This document shows, piece after piece, positions 52,365 through 61,000 of a stretch of 64,000 nt of DNA. Numbering within the stretch: position 1 is the stretch's first letter; each line of letters opens with the position of its first letter. This DNA is from Prevotella sp. Its GTDB lineage: Bacteria; Bacteroidota; Bacteroidia; Bacteroidales; Bacteroidaceae. The stretch lies in the NCBI GenBank assembly GCA_017557185.1, contig JAFZAP010000019.1:55594-119593 (forward strand). The letters are read 5' to 3'. Position numbers and translations under genes: made by a program. The notes beneath the pieces are model-generated. The model was not told where the DNA came from and made no database searches. It saw only the letters and a program-made list of their open reading frames with translations.

Positions 52365-53189
52365 ATGATCCAGATTCAAGATCTCAGTTACAAGTATTCG
52401 GGAGCAGCCGAGAAAGTGTTCGACGGCCTGATTCTATCCTTCGGAGAGGGGAAGATCTACGGGCTGCTCGGCAAGAACGGCGTGGGCAAATCCACCCTGC
52501 TGAACCTGCTCGGCGGACTGCTCATGCCCCGTCAGGGCAAAATCCTCATCGACGGCTACGAGCCTCGCCTGCGCCAGCCTTCGCTGCTGGAGGAAGTGTT
52601 CTACGTGCCCGACGAGTTCAGCCTGCCCGCAATGTCCCTCGCGCGCTACGTGAAGTATAATGTGCCTTTCTACCCCCGCTTCAGCCAGGAGATACTGGAG
52701 CAGTGCCTGCAGGATTTCGAAATCACCATGGACACCCGCCTCGACAATCTCTCGCTCGGCGAGAAGAAGCGCGTGCTCATCAGCTTCGCCCTGGCCACAC
52801 GCTGCCATGTGCTGCTCATGGACGAGCCTACCAACGGCCTCGACATCCCTGCCAAGAGCCTGTTCCGCAAAATGGTGGCCCGCCACATGGGCGACGATCA
52901 GACCATCGTCATCTCCACGCATCAGGTGCACGACGTCGATGCACTGCTCGACCATGTCGTGGTGATGGGCAAAGACAATATCCTCCTCGATGCCTCCATC
53001 GGCGACATTCAGGAACGCTATGCTTTCAAATACTACTCGATGGGCGAGCCATGCGACGAAGCCCTCTACTCCGAGCCCACACCGCAAGGACGTGCCGTCA
53101 TCGTGCCGAACACCTCGGGCGAGGACACCACCGTGAATCTCGAACTGCTCTTCAACGCTATTGCGAAAGGCATCGTTATTAACTCATAA
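52365..53189 (+). CDS. ABC transporter ATP-binding protein
   Basis: A 274-residue ATPase. Walker A GKNGVGKST is at residues 36-44, the signature LSLGEKKR follows, then Walker B LLMDEP and the switch His in ISTHQVHD. I start at the ATG 52365; the reading frame extends upstream only by non-ATG codons that fall in the operator. It is transcribed with a six-helix partner and a GntR regulator, as in the YtrA-type efflux or stress-response operons of Gram-positive bacteria. The substrate is unknown. Confidence 0.92.
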   Translation: MIQIQDLSYKYSGAAEKVFDGLILSFGEGKIYGLLGKNGVGKSTLLNLLGGLLMPRQGKILIDGYEPRLRQPSLLEEVFYVPDEFSLPAMSLARYVKYNVPFYPRFSQEILEQCLQDFEITMDTRLDNLSLGEKKRVLISFALATRCHVLLMDEPTNGLDIPAKSLFRKMVARHMGDDQTIVISTHQVHDVDALLDHVVVMGKDNILLDASIGDIQERYAFKYYSMGEPCDEALYSEPTPQGRAVIVPNTSGEDTTVNLELLFNAIAKGIVINS

Positions 53190-53205
53190 ACCAACAAACA
53201 GAATT

Positions 53206-54087
53206 ATGAATAAGAATCGTTTCAACCTGCGTCGCTGCTGGTCGCTGCTCATAGGCGACCTGCGCAACAACCATAAAGACATCCTGCTGTTGGCCGGAGT
53301 CGCTTTCCTTGTGTTCATAGGCGTCGCCATATTCTCAGTGTTCACGCCCACCATGACCATGACCAGCGTGCCCGGTATGACCATCAGCGCCGTACAGGCA
53401 GCTGCCATCAGTGCGCTGAGCAACCTCGGACTGGCCACCACCGTGGCTGAGGCCGTCATCTTCAGCCGCGTGTTTGCCAACATGTCCACCCGCAGCGGCG
53501 AAGTGAGCTACCTGATGCTTCCCGCCACGAATAGCGAGAAGTGGCTGAGCCGCGTGGCCTATGTGCTGCTCGTAGGCTTTGTGCTTATCCTCGCTATCTA
53601 CTATGTCTCTCTGTATTGCTGCGGACTGATCGGCCGCCTGTTCGACATGGAGTCGCTCGCCTTGCTGCCATCGCTCGACAACAGCTATTTCACGGAAATG
53701 TTCCATTTCGACATGCCGAAGAACATCAATCTGATCAACGCCCTGAGCTCGTTCTTCTTCGCAGCCGCATTCATTTTCGGCGGCACTTGTTTCCGCCGAC
53801 TGCCCTGGCTATATACTGCTCTCATCCTGCTCGCCACGCTGTTCGTGATCCTCGTCGTCGGCGGCGGATTCGGAATGCACTATCTCCTCGACGGCAATGC
53901 CCAACTCCAATTGAAAGAAGCCGCACAGGCCGGTCAGCTGAATGAGATGTTCAATATCATGATGCCCTGGCTCTTCACCGTCAGCATCGTGTGTGGCGTG
54001 CTGGGCGTAGTGATGCTTTGGCTGTCGTACCGCCTGTTCTGCCGCCGTCAGCTCGAGGCTCGCAAGATACGTTTCATCGTAAAGTAG
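53206..54087 (+). CDS. ABC transporter membrane subunit
   Basis: A 293-residue protein with six predicted helices (for example LLLAGVAFLVFIGVAIFSVF near 28-47 and WLFTVSIVCGVLGVVMLWLSY near the end). No ABC-2 signature is evident, but its position 16 bases after the ATPase gene and its topology suggest the permease of that pair. The ATG 53206 gives a compact start; upstream codons overlap the ATPase gene. The GntR gene follows after 24 bases. Confidence 0.8.
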   Translation: MNKNRFNLRRCWSLLIGDLRNNHKDILLLAGVAFLVFIGVAIFSVFTPTMTMTSVPGMTISAVQAAAISALSNLGLATTVAEAVIFSRVFANMSTRSGEVSYLMLPATNSEKWLSRVAYVLLVGFVLILAIYYVSLYCCGLIGRLFDMESLALLPSLDNSYFTEMFHFDMPKNINLINALSSFFFAAAFIFGGTCFRRLPWLYTALILLATLFVILVVGGGFGMHYLLDGNAQLQLKEAAQAGQLNEMFNIMMPWLFTVSIVCGVLGVVMLWLSYRLFCRRQLEARKIRFIVK

Positions 54088-54111
54088 TAAAACCGTAAAA
54101 TCGCAAACCCC

Positions 54112-54465
54112 ATGATTTTCACCAACGATAAAGCCATATTCATCCAGATGGCCGACCGCCTATGCGATGAAATCCTTGCCGGCACCTATAAGGCCGACGA
54201 CCGAATACCCAGCGTGCGCGAGTATGCCGTGATGCTCGAGGTGAATACCAATACCGCCGTGAAGACTTACGAACTGCTCGCCCGCGAGGGTGTGATCTAC
54301 AACAAGCGCGGACTGGGATACTTCGTCCACCCCGATGCGCGTGAGCAGATACTGGAGAAACGACGCGCTGAGTTTCGCAGCCAGACGCTGCCCGAGCTGT
54401 TCCGCCAGATGCGCCTACTCGACATCAGCATCGACGAGATCGACCGCGCCTGGGAAGAAAAATAA
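54112..54465 (+). CDS. GntR-family (YtrA-like) regulator
   Basis: A 117-residue regulator. The N-terminal winged helix (ADRLCDEILAGTYKADDRIPSVREYAVMLEVNTNTAVKTYELLAREGVIYNKRGLGYFV) is typical of GntR proteins; the C-terminal part is a short two-helix segment, as in the YtrA group, without a large ligand domain. It likely represses its own operon through the palindrome at 52262-52283. A terminator-like hairpin follows at 54511-54539. Confidence 0.9.
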   Translation: MIFTNDKAIFIQMADRLCDEILAGTYKADDRIPSVREYAVMLEVNTNTAVKTYELLAREGVIYNKRGLGYFVHPDAREQILEKRRAEFRSQTLPELFRQMRLLDISIDEIDRAWEEK

Positions 54466-54510
54466 TCCCCCGCTGCAACTATTTCGTCCGACTTTTCGTC
54501 TAAAAAACAG

Positions 54511-54539
54511 AAAAAACTACCGGAATTGTGTAGTTTTTT
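54511..54539 (+). terminator. Terminator or attenuator after the GntR gene
   Basis: AAAAAACTAC and GTAGTTTTTT form a 10-bp stem around a 9-base loop. It ends the ABC operon or limits read-through into the outer-membrane protein gene 55 bases later, which shows no clear promoter of its own. Confidence 0.75.
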
Positions 54540-54593
54540 AGAGATTCTTGCATCTAATGTATAGAAACAGGCAAGACGCCAACAAATAAAAAA

Positions 54594-56864
54594 ATGAAAT
54601 CAACAACAAATAAAATGATGAAAAAAGCTTTTCTCTCAATGGCATGTGCCCTCTGCCTTTCGGCCACGACTGCCTCGGCACAAGTAAACATCGACTCGCT
54701 CGAAGCCGTCTATGACTCGCTGGAACTGAGCGGAGTCACCGTCACCGCAGCCAAGCCGATGGTGAAAATGGAGGCCGACAAGATGTCGTACGACGTCAGC
54801 GCCGACACTGATGCCAATTCCTCGACGGTGCTCGACATGTTGCGCAAGGTGCCCATGGTGACCGTCGATGGTCAGGATAACATCACCGTCAACGGTTCGT
54901 CGGCCTTCAAGGTCTACGTCGACGGAAAACCAAACCCCATGCTTTCGCAGAACGCCTCGCAGGTGTTCAAGATGATGCCCGCCTCGGCAGTGCAAAAGAT
55001 CGAGGTCATCACCAATCCTGGCGCGAAGTACGATGCCGAAGGGGCCGTGGGCGTGCTCAACATCGTCATGGCACGCCAGCAGGGCGGAGGCTCTGCACAA
55101 TTGAGCGGCACCACCGGCACAGTACGTGCTACCGCAGGCAATCAAGGTGTCAACACCGGCCTCTATCTCTCCACACAGCAGGGCAAGTTCTCGATGTCGG
55201 GCAACGTGAACGTGGCCTATCAGAGCCTGCCTAATATTGAGGCTACGCTGGAGCGCGAGAACACGCAGGACGGCAGTCTGATGCGCTACGAGCAGGGCAT
55301 GGACCAACATACACCCTTCACGATGCTAAGCCTAAACATGGGCTACGAACTCGATTCGATGAATGTGCTCAGTGCAACCATCGGACAGACGGGCTTCGCT
55401 GTTCGGCAGTCGGCAACGCCGCTGCTCTCGACGATTGCTGCCGACGGCACCACAACATCTTCTTCCTATGACATGAAACTACGCATGCGCAGTCTGTCGA
55501 CGAATGTCAGCGCCGACTGGCAGCACTTCTTCACCCCCGACCGCACCCGCTTCCTCACGCTGTCCTACCTGATGGCCTTCTCACCGCAGAAGACCGACAA
55601 CCGGCAGTATTACGACATGCCGCCGATGACCATCACTTCGCTGAACAAGCCGAAATCGTTGGAGCAGACCTTGCAGATTGACTACACGACACCTGTGGCT
55701 CCCACTCAGACCGTCAACCTCGGAGCAAAATACGTGCGCCGAACCAATAAGTCGTGGGCTGAATATGGAGTCGAAATGGGTGGCACGCCCCAGCTCAGCG
55801 ATACCGAATACCGGCACACGAACGATATCGCCGCCGCCTATGCTGAATACGATGCCAAGGCTGGCATCTTCGGTGCGAAGGCTGGTCTGCGCTATGAGCA
55901 CACATGGCAGAACGTAGAGTACATCGAGGGTGCTGGCGAGGACTTCAGCGTGAACTACGGAAACCTCGTGCCGAGTGTCTCGCTGAGCCTGTCGCCAAGC
56001 ATGACGCAAAACATCGGACTGACCTACAACATGCGTCTGTCGCGACCCGGCATCACCTATCTGAATCCCTATGTGGACCGCTCAAACCCCATCGCCGTCA
56101 ACTACGGCAACAGCTATCTCGACGTGGAGAAGATGCACAACATCGGACTGACCTACAGCAGTTTCTCGCAAAAGTTCATGGTGAGCCTCGGCCTGCATCA
56201 GACACTCAGCAATAACCAGATATCGGAATTCAGTTTCTATAAGGAAGGCATTCTGAACACCACCTACGGCAACGTGGCAAAGCAGCGCAACACGTCGATG
56301 ACCGCCTTCGTGAACTGGCTCGCAACGAAGAACACCCGCCTGATGCTCAACGGAGGACTCGCCTATGTGGATTTGCGCACGACCGACGACCTCGATGCCT
56401 ATCCCGTCGGCAGCAGCATCACGGAGGTTCCGACCTATAGGAACCACGGCTGGCAAGGCAATCTGATGCTTGGCCTGCAACAGACGCTGCCCTGGGAGCT
56501 CAAGCTGGGGCTGAACGCAGTAGCCAACTCGCGCACCTATACCCTGCAAGGCTGGTCGTCGGGTTTCAACATCCTCGTCGGCAGCCTTACGAAGAGCCTG
56601 CTGAACGACCGGCTGAACATCTCGCTTGCCACGGCAGTAGGCTTGGACAAGGGTGGCTGCATCTATGTCGACAGCCACACGGAAGGCCGCGATTTCTCGA
56701 TGACACAGCACATAAAAGTTCCTCTCCATCAGGTTGCAGTGAGCGTGAGCTACACATTCGGCAACCAGCGCGTGCAGGCGAAAAAGCGCAAGTCGCGCAT
56801 CGAGAACGACTTCAAGGAGCGCCAGTCCGACAGCGAGCAAATCAGTAACGCCGGTTCCATGTAG
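54594..56864 (+). CDS. TonB-dependent-receptor-like outer-membrane protein
   Basis: A 756-residue protein with a signal peptide (SATTASAQ) and the plug motifs of the outer-membrane beta-barrel group PF14905: LDMLRKVPMVTVDGQDNITVNGSSAFKVYVDGKP and VQKIEVITNPGAKYDAEGAVGVLNIV. The long barrel (about 170-720) contains paired aromatic strands. There is no carboxypeptidase-like domain at the start, unlike SusC. The C-terminal extension after the barrel (KKRKSRIENDFKERQSDSEQ) is highly charged. It lies downstream of the ABC/GntR operon; whether it shares its regulation is uncertain. Ligand unknown. Confidence 0.88.
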   Translation: MKSTTNKMMKKAFLSMACALCLSATTASAQVNIDSLEAVYDSLELSGVTVTAAKPMVKMEADKMSYDVSADTDANSSTVLDMLRKVPMVTVDGQDNITVNGSSAFKVYVDGKPNPMLSQNASQVFKMMPASAVQKIEVITNPGAKYDAEGAVGVLNIVMARQQGGGSAQLSGTTGTVRATAGNQGVNTGLYLSTQQGKFSMSGNVNVAYQSLPNIEATLERENTQDGSLMRYEQGMDQHTPFTMLSLNMGYELDSMNVLSATIGQTGFAVRQSATPLLSTIAADGTTTSSSYDMKLRMRSLSTNVSADWQHFFTPDRTRFLTLSYLMAFSPQKTDNRQYYDMPPMTITSLNKPKSLEQTLQIDYTTPVAPTQTVNLGAKYVRRTNKSWAEYGVEMGGTPQLSDTEYRHTNDIAAAYAEYDAKAGIFGAKAGLRYEHTWQNVEYIEGAGEDFSVNYGNLVPSVSLSLSPSMTQNIGLTYNMRLSRPGITYLNPYVDRSNPIAVNYGNSYLDVEKMHNIGLTYSSFSQKFMVSLGLHQTLSNNQISEFSFYKEGILNTTYGNVAKQRNTSMTAFVNWLATKNTRLMLNGGLAYVDLRTTDDLDAYPVGSSITEVPTYRNHGWQGNLMLGLQQTLPWELKLGLNAVANSRTYTLQGWSSGFNILVGSLTKSLLNDRLNISLATAVGLDKGGCIYVDSHTEGRDFSMTQHIKVPLHQVAVSVSYTFGNQRVQAKKRKSRIENDFKERQSDSEQISNAGSM

Positions 56865-56965
56865 TCTCCATCCTCCTCTCCCCCGAAATGGGGAGGGGAG
56901 ATATTTGCCAAGAGTAACAAAGAGTTTGCAATAGTTTGCATCAGGCCAAAAATATTGAGAAATAC

Positions 56966-56996
56966 TTGGTGGAATGAAGAAAAGGACGTAATTTTG
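56966..56996 (+). promoter_or_regulatory. Promoter of the M16 protease gene
   Basis: TTGG (56966-56969) and TAATTTTG (56989-56996) are 19 bases apart. The leader to the ATG at 57069 is about 65 bases. A GC-rich palindrome (56870-56905) precedes it. Confidence 0.72.
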
Positions 56997-57068
56997 CAGC
57001 CGTTCGCAATAATCCACACGACATAACTAACATATCACATACCAATTTATAAAAAGAACAACAAAAAA

Positions 57069-59888
57069 ATGATCAAACTGAGAAAACTTTTCGTAGCAGC
57101 ATTGCTGCTCGTGGCAGGACTTGTGCAGGTCAACGCACAGGACATGTCGCTGCCGCATGACAAGAATGTGCGCGTGGGTAAGCTCGACAACGGACTGACC
57201 TACTACATCCGCTACAACAACTACCCCGAGAAGGTGGCAAACTACTACATCGCCCAGAAGGTGGGCTCGGTGCAGGAGGAGGAGAGCCAGCGCGGTCTGG
57301 CACACCTGCTGGAGCACATGGCCTTCAACGGCACCGACCACTTCAAGGACAACCTGTTGCAGGAGTACCTGCAGAGCATCGGCGTTGAGTACGGCCGCAA
57401 CCTGAATGCCTACACGTCAACCGATCAGACCGTGTATTTCTTCACCGACGTGCCCGCAACACGCCAGTCGGCCGTCGATTCGTGCATGATGATTCTGAAG
57501 GACTGGTCGAACGGCATCTCGCTCACCGAGGAGGCCATCAATGCTGAGCGCGACATCGTGCATAACGAGTATCGCATGCGCATCGTCGGCATGCAGAAGA
57601 TCCTGGAGAGCCTGCTGCCGCAGATGTATCCCGGTTCTGTCTATGGCGAGCGCTTCCCCATCGGTCTGATGAGCGTCATCGACGGCTGCTCGCCCGAGAC
57701 ACTGCGCGCCTACTATCGCAAGTGGTATCGTCCTGACAACCAGGCCATCATCGTGGTGGGCGACATCGACGTCGACTACATTGAAGGCAAGATCAAGGAA
57801 CTCTTCAGTGGCATCAAAGTACCTGCCGATGCCGCAAAGGTGGAAGTGGTGCCCGTGCCCGACAACGACGAGGGAATCTACCTGGTCGGCAAGGACAAGG
57901 AGCAGCAGATGAGCGTCATTCTCGCTGCCATGAAGCATGATGCCTTCCCCGACGATATGAAGCAGAGCATGCAGTACCTCGTTTTCGACTACATGCGCAA
58001 CACGTTCGCACAAATGATGAGTGCCCGCTTCACCGAGGAGGCTCAGAAGCCCGAATGCCCGTTCATGCAGGCCAATGCCAGCGACGAGCAATACCTCGTG
58101 TCGCGTTCGAAGGAAGCTCTGACACTGCAGGTGGTGCCGAAGGAAGGCAAGGACATTGAGGGTCTGGCTGCCGCCATGCGCGAACTGAAGCGTGCCCGCG
58201 ACTTCGGTTTCACCGCTACTGAGTATGAGCGTGCCCGCTCGGAATACCTCAGCCAGTTGGAGAAGGCCTACAACAACCGCGAGAAGACTCCGTCGAACAG
58301 CTATTGCCAGGAATACGTGGATAACTTTATCGATTCTGAGCCCATCGTGTCAATCGAGGATCAGTATCAGCTCATGCAGCAAATTGCCCCGATGATTCCC
58401 GTCGATGCCGTTAACGAACTGGTGAAACAGCTCATCACCGACAACGACTCAAACTTCGTCTGCATCGCTGCCGTGACTGAGAAGGAGGGCAAGGAATACT
58501 ACAAGCCCGAGGACATGAAGAAGGCCGTCGACGCCGTTCGTCAGGAGACGCTCGAGGCTTACGTCGACAACGTGAAGCAGGAACCGCTCATGGCTGAGGC
58601 TCCGAAGGCTGGCAAAATTGTGAAGGAAGAGGAAAACAAGGCGCTGGGCTTCAAGAAGCTCACGCTCTCGAACGGTGCAACAGTACTTATGAAGAAGACC
58701 GACTTCAATGCTGACGAGATTCTGTTCTCGGCACAGGCCGACGGTGGTTACTCTGTACTTCCCAACCCCGAGAGTGGTGACGTACAGCTGGGTAGCATGG
58801 TACTCTCGCAGAGTGCACTGGGTTCGTTCATGTCAACCGACCTGCAGAAGGCGCTTGCCGGTAAGCAGTGTGGCACACAGTTCTCAATCAGCGGCGACTC
58901 TCACGGACTCTCCGGCAATACCACGCCGAAGGATCTGGAGACATTCATGCAGCTCATCCACCTCGACTTCACCAAGGTGGGCAAGGACGAGAAGGCTGTG
59001 GGCAACCTCATCAACCTCATCGCTACGCAGTTGCGCAACATCAGCCAGAACAACGAGGCTGTGTTCGAGGATTCGGTGATGAGCACCGTCTATGGCAACA
59101 ACCCTGTCTATCGCATTCCTACTGCTGAAATGGTTGAGGCCATCAGCTATGACCGCGTGCTCGACAATTGGAAGAAGCTCTATGGTAATGCCGCAAACTT
59201 CACCTTCACCTTTGTGGGCAACTACGACGAACAGCAGCTGAAGGACTACGTCTGCCAGTACATCGCCTCGCTGCCGTCGAAGGGCAAGAAGGACCTGAAG
59301 GCCAGCGACATCCGTACCTTCGTGAAGGGTAGCAAGAAGAACAGCTTCCTGAAGAAGATGGAGAATCCGCAGGCTCAGGCTCAGGAGATGTGGCGTTCCA
59401 ACGAGGTGAAGTTCACACTTGAGAACGATGTACTCACCGATGTTTCGACACGCATCCTCGATATGATGTACAACCGCGAGATCCGCGAGAAGCTCTCCGC
59501 AGCTTATCACGCCGGTGCCGAGGGCGACCTCGATGTTGAAGCTGGCAAGGCTTTCGTCACCATCAGCGGTGTCGGTAAGCTCAATCCCGACAAGGTGGCT
59601 GAGGCTGTGCCCGAGTTCCAGAAGGGTATGCAGGCCACGGTCGCCGCTCCTAACGCCGACGACCTGAACAAGGCCAAGCAGATTCTGCTGAAGCAGGCCG
59701 ATGTCGATGCAAAGACCAATGCCTATTGGCGCCGCATCATCAACCGCTACAACCGCTATGGTCTCGACTTCTTCACCGATTACAAGAAGACCGTCGAGAG
59801 CATGGATGCCACGAAGATCAGCCAGTTCCTCAAGAACGTCGTTCTGAAGAGCGGCCACCACGTGGAAGTAACCATGATGCCGGAATAA
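57069..59888 (+). CDS. Secreted M16 (pitrilysin-type) zinc protease
   Basis: A 939-residue exported metalloprotease made of two M16 halves. The signal peptide ends at VNAQ. The inverted zinc motif HLLEH is at residues 79-83, with a distal acidic segment EEAINAERDIVHNEYR (about 155-172) that should hold the third ligand. The second half (from about 520) is the inactive lid-type repeat. Intact and of normal length. It would digest short peptides in the periplasm, and is not linked in operon to the other proteases of the window. Confidence 0.93.
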   Translation: MIKLRKLFVAALLLVAGLVQVNAQDMSLPHDKNVRVGKLDNGLTYYIRYNNYPEKVANYYIAQKVGSVQEEESQRGLAHLLEHMAFNGTDHFKDNLLQEYLQSIGVEYGRNLNAYTSTDQTVYFFTDVPATRQSAVDSCMMILKDWSNGISLTEEAINAERDIVHNEYRMRIVGMQKILESLLPQMYPGSVYGERFPIGLMSVIDGCSPETLRAYYRKWYRPDNQAIIVVGDIDVDYIEGKIKELFSGIKVPADAAKVEVVPVPDNDEGIYLVGKDKEQQMSVILAAMKHDAFPDDMKQSMQYLVFDYMRNTFAQMMSARFTEEAQKPECPFMQANASDEQYLVSRSKEALTLQVVPKEGKDIEGLAAAMRELKRARDFGFTATEYERARSEYLSQLEKAYNNREKTPSNSYCQEYVDNFIDSEPIVSIEDQYQLMQQIAPMIPVDAVNELVKQLITDNDSNFVCIAAVTEKEGKEYYKPEDMKKAVDAVRQETLEAYVDNVKQEPLMAEAPKAGKIVKEEENKALGFKKLTLSNGATVLMKKTDFNADEILFSAQADGGYSVLPNPESGDVQLGSMVLSQSALGSFMSTDLQKALAGKQCGTQFSISGDSHGLSGNTTPKDLETFMQLIHLDFTKVGKDEKAVGNLINLIATQLRNISQNNEAVFEDSVMSTVYGNNPVYRIPTAEMVEAISYDRVLDNWKKLYGNAANFTFTFVGNYDEQQLKDYVCQYIASLPSKGKKDLKASDIRTFVKGSKKNSFLKKMENPQAQAQEMWRSNEVKFTLENDVLTDVSTRILDMMYNREIREKLSAAYHAGAEGDLDVEAGKAFVTISGVGKLNPDKVAEAVPEFQKGMQATVAAPNADDLNKAKQILLKQADVDAKTNAYWRRIINRYNRYGLDFFTDYKKTVESMDATKISQFLKNVVLKSGHHVEVTMMPE

Positions 59889-59907
59889 CAACCCCACAAA
59901 TACTTCG

Positions 59908-59939
59908 TGCAGCCTCATGCCATTCGGTGTGGGGCTGCA
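59908..59939 (+). terminator. Terminator of the M16 protease gene
   Basis: TGCAGCC and GGCTGCA enclose a second complementary block (TCATGCC with GGTGTGG, wobble pairs included), a 13-14-bp stem with the loop ATTC. A T-rich run follows. Confidence 0.78.
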
Positions 59940-59973
59940 TTTCGTTTTATCTTTCTTTTTTTCATTCATTTTA

Positions 59974-60005
59974 TTTGGATAATTGCGGCAAAAAGAGTAA
60001 TTTTG
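59974..60005 (+). promoter_or_regulatory. Promoter of the TraB/GumN gene
   Basis: TTTG (59974-59977) and TAATTTTG (59998-60005) are 20 bases apart; the leader to the ATG at 60040 is about 30 bases. Confidence 0.8.
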
Positions 60006-60039
60006 TCGCGTAAACATAGGACTTAAAATACAAATCAAG

Positions 60040-60945
60040 ATGAAAAGAACATTATTAACAATTGCCGTGTGCATGACGGCAGCAGTGAGCATGAACGGAC
60101 AGTTGCTGTATAAGATTTCGGGCAACGGACTGGAGAAACCCTCGTACATCATCGGCACACATCACTTGGCCAACGTGGGCTTCGTGGAGAAGATAAACGG
60201 TGTGAAGGAAGCACTCACCGAGACCGATCAGGTGTATGGCGAACTGAAGTGGGAGGCACTGACGAACCCCGACTCGCTGAAGGCGATGCAGGAGGTGATG
60301 ATGCTGCCGGAAGGCAAGACGCTGAAAGATATTCTTACGGCCGACCAGTATAAGCGACTTGATGACTTTATGACGGCAAAGCTCGGTGCAGGCATGAGCA
60401 ATCCGACTGTGGCTGCGCAGATGGGGAAGTTATCGCCGATGGCGCTGGTGACGCAGTTCCAGGTGCTGCTCTACATGATGAACCACATGGGCGAGTTCGA
60501 CCCGTCGAGCACCTTCGACCAGTATTTCCAAGCACAGGCACAGAAGAACAACCTGCCGTGTGGCGGACTGGAGACCGTGGCCTTCCAGGCACAGGTGCTC
60601 TATAAAGACCAGACGCTGGAGCGACAGGTGGAACAGCTGATGTGCCTCATCGATAACGAACAGTTCAACTCGCAGATGATGGAGGAGATGTCGAAAGCCT
60701 TCTATGCCCAGGACCTCGACGCACTGAAGAAGGCTATGGACCTAAAGCTCGGCACCTCGTGCGACTCCACACCTGAAGAGGAGGCTACTCTCATCGACAA
60801 CCGCAATGCCGACTGGCTGACGAAGATGCCCGCCATCATGAAGGAACGCCCGACGTTCTTCGCTGTGGGTGCCGGTCATCTGCCTGGCGAAAAGGGCTTG
60901 CTGCAGTTGCTCCGCAACGCTGGCTACACCGTCGAGGGACAATAG
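60040..60945 (+). CDS. TraB/GumN (TIKI-fold) protein
   Basis: A 301-residue exported protein of the TraB/GumN superfamily, related to the TIKI metalloproteases. The signature residues are present: GTHHLANVGF near the N-terminus (His in the GxHH site) and VGAGHLPGEKGLLQLLRNAGY at the C-terminus. The N-terminal signal is MKRTLLTIAVCMTAAVSM. The family is thought to cut or bind peptides, but the bacterial role is not settled. It lies 55 bases before the HhH protein gene, separated by a GC-rich palindrome (60945-60980). Confidence 0.88.
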   Translation: MKRTLLTIAVCMTAAVSMNGQLLYKISGNGLEKPSYIIGTHHLANVGFVEKINGVKEALTETDQVYGELKWEALTNPDSLKAMQEVMMLPEGKTLKDILTADQYKRLDDFMTAKLGAGMSNPTVAAQMGKLSPMALVTQFQVLLYMMNHMGEFDPSSTFDQYFQAQAQKNNLPCGGLETVAFQAQVLYKDQTLERQVEQLMCLIDNEQFNSQMMEEMSKAFYAQDLDALKKAMDLKLGTSCDSTPEEEATLIDNRNADWLTKMPAIMKERPTFFAVGAGHLPGEKGLLQLLRNAGYTVEGQ

Positions 60946-60982
60946 TGCCCACCCCCTTACCCCTCCCCAAGGGAGTGGAGTT
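60945..60982. repeat. GC-rich palindromic unit between genes
   Basis: CCCACCCCCTTACCCCTCCCC-like sequence followed by AAGGGAGTGG is one unit of the dispersed GC-rich family, at the end of the TraB/GumN gene and just before the HhH gene. Confidence 0.6.
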
Positions 60983-61000
60983 TGGAGATTCTTTCATACC

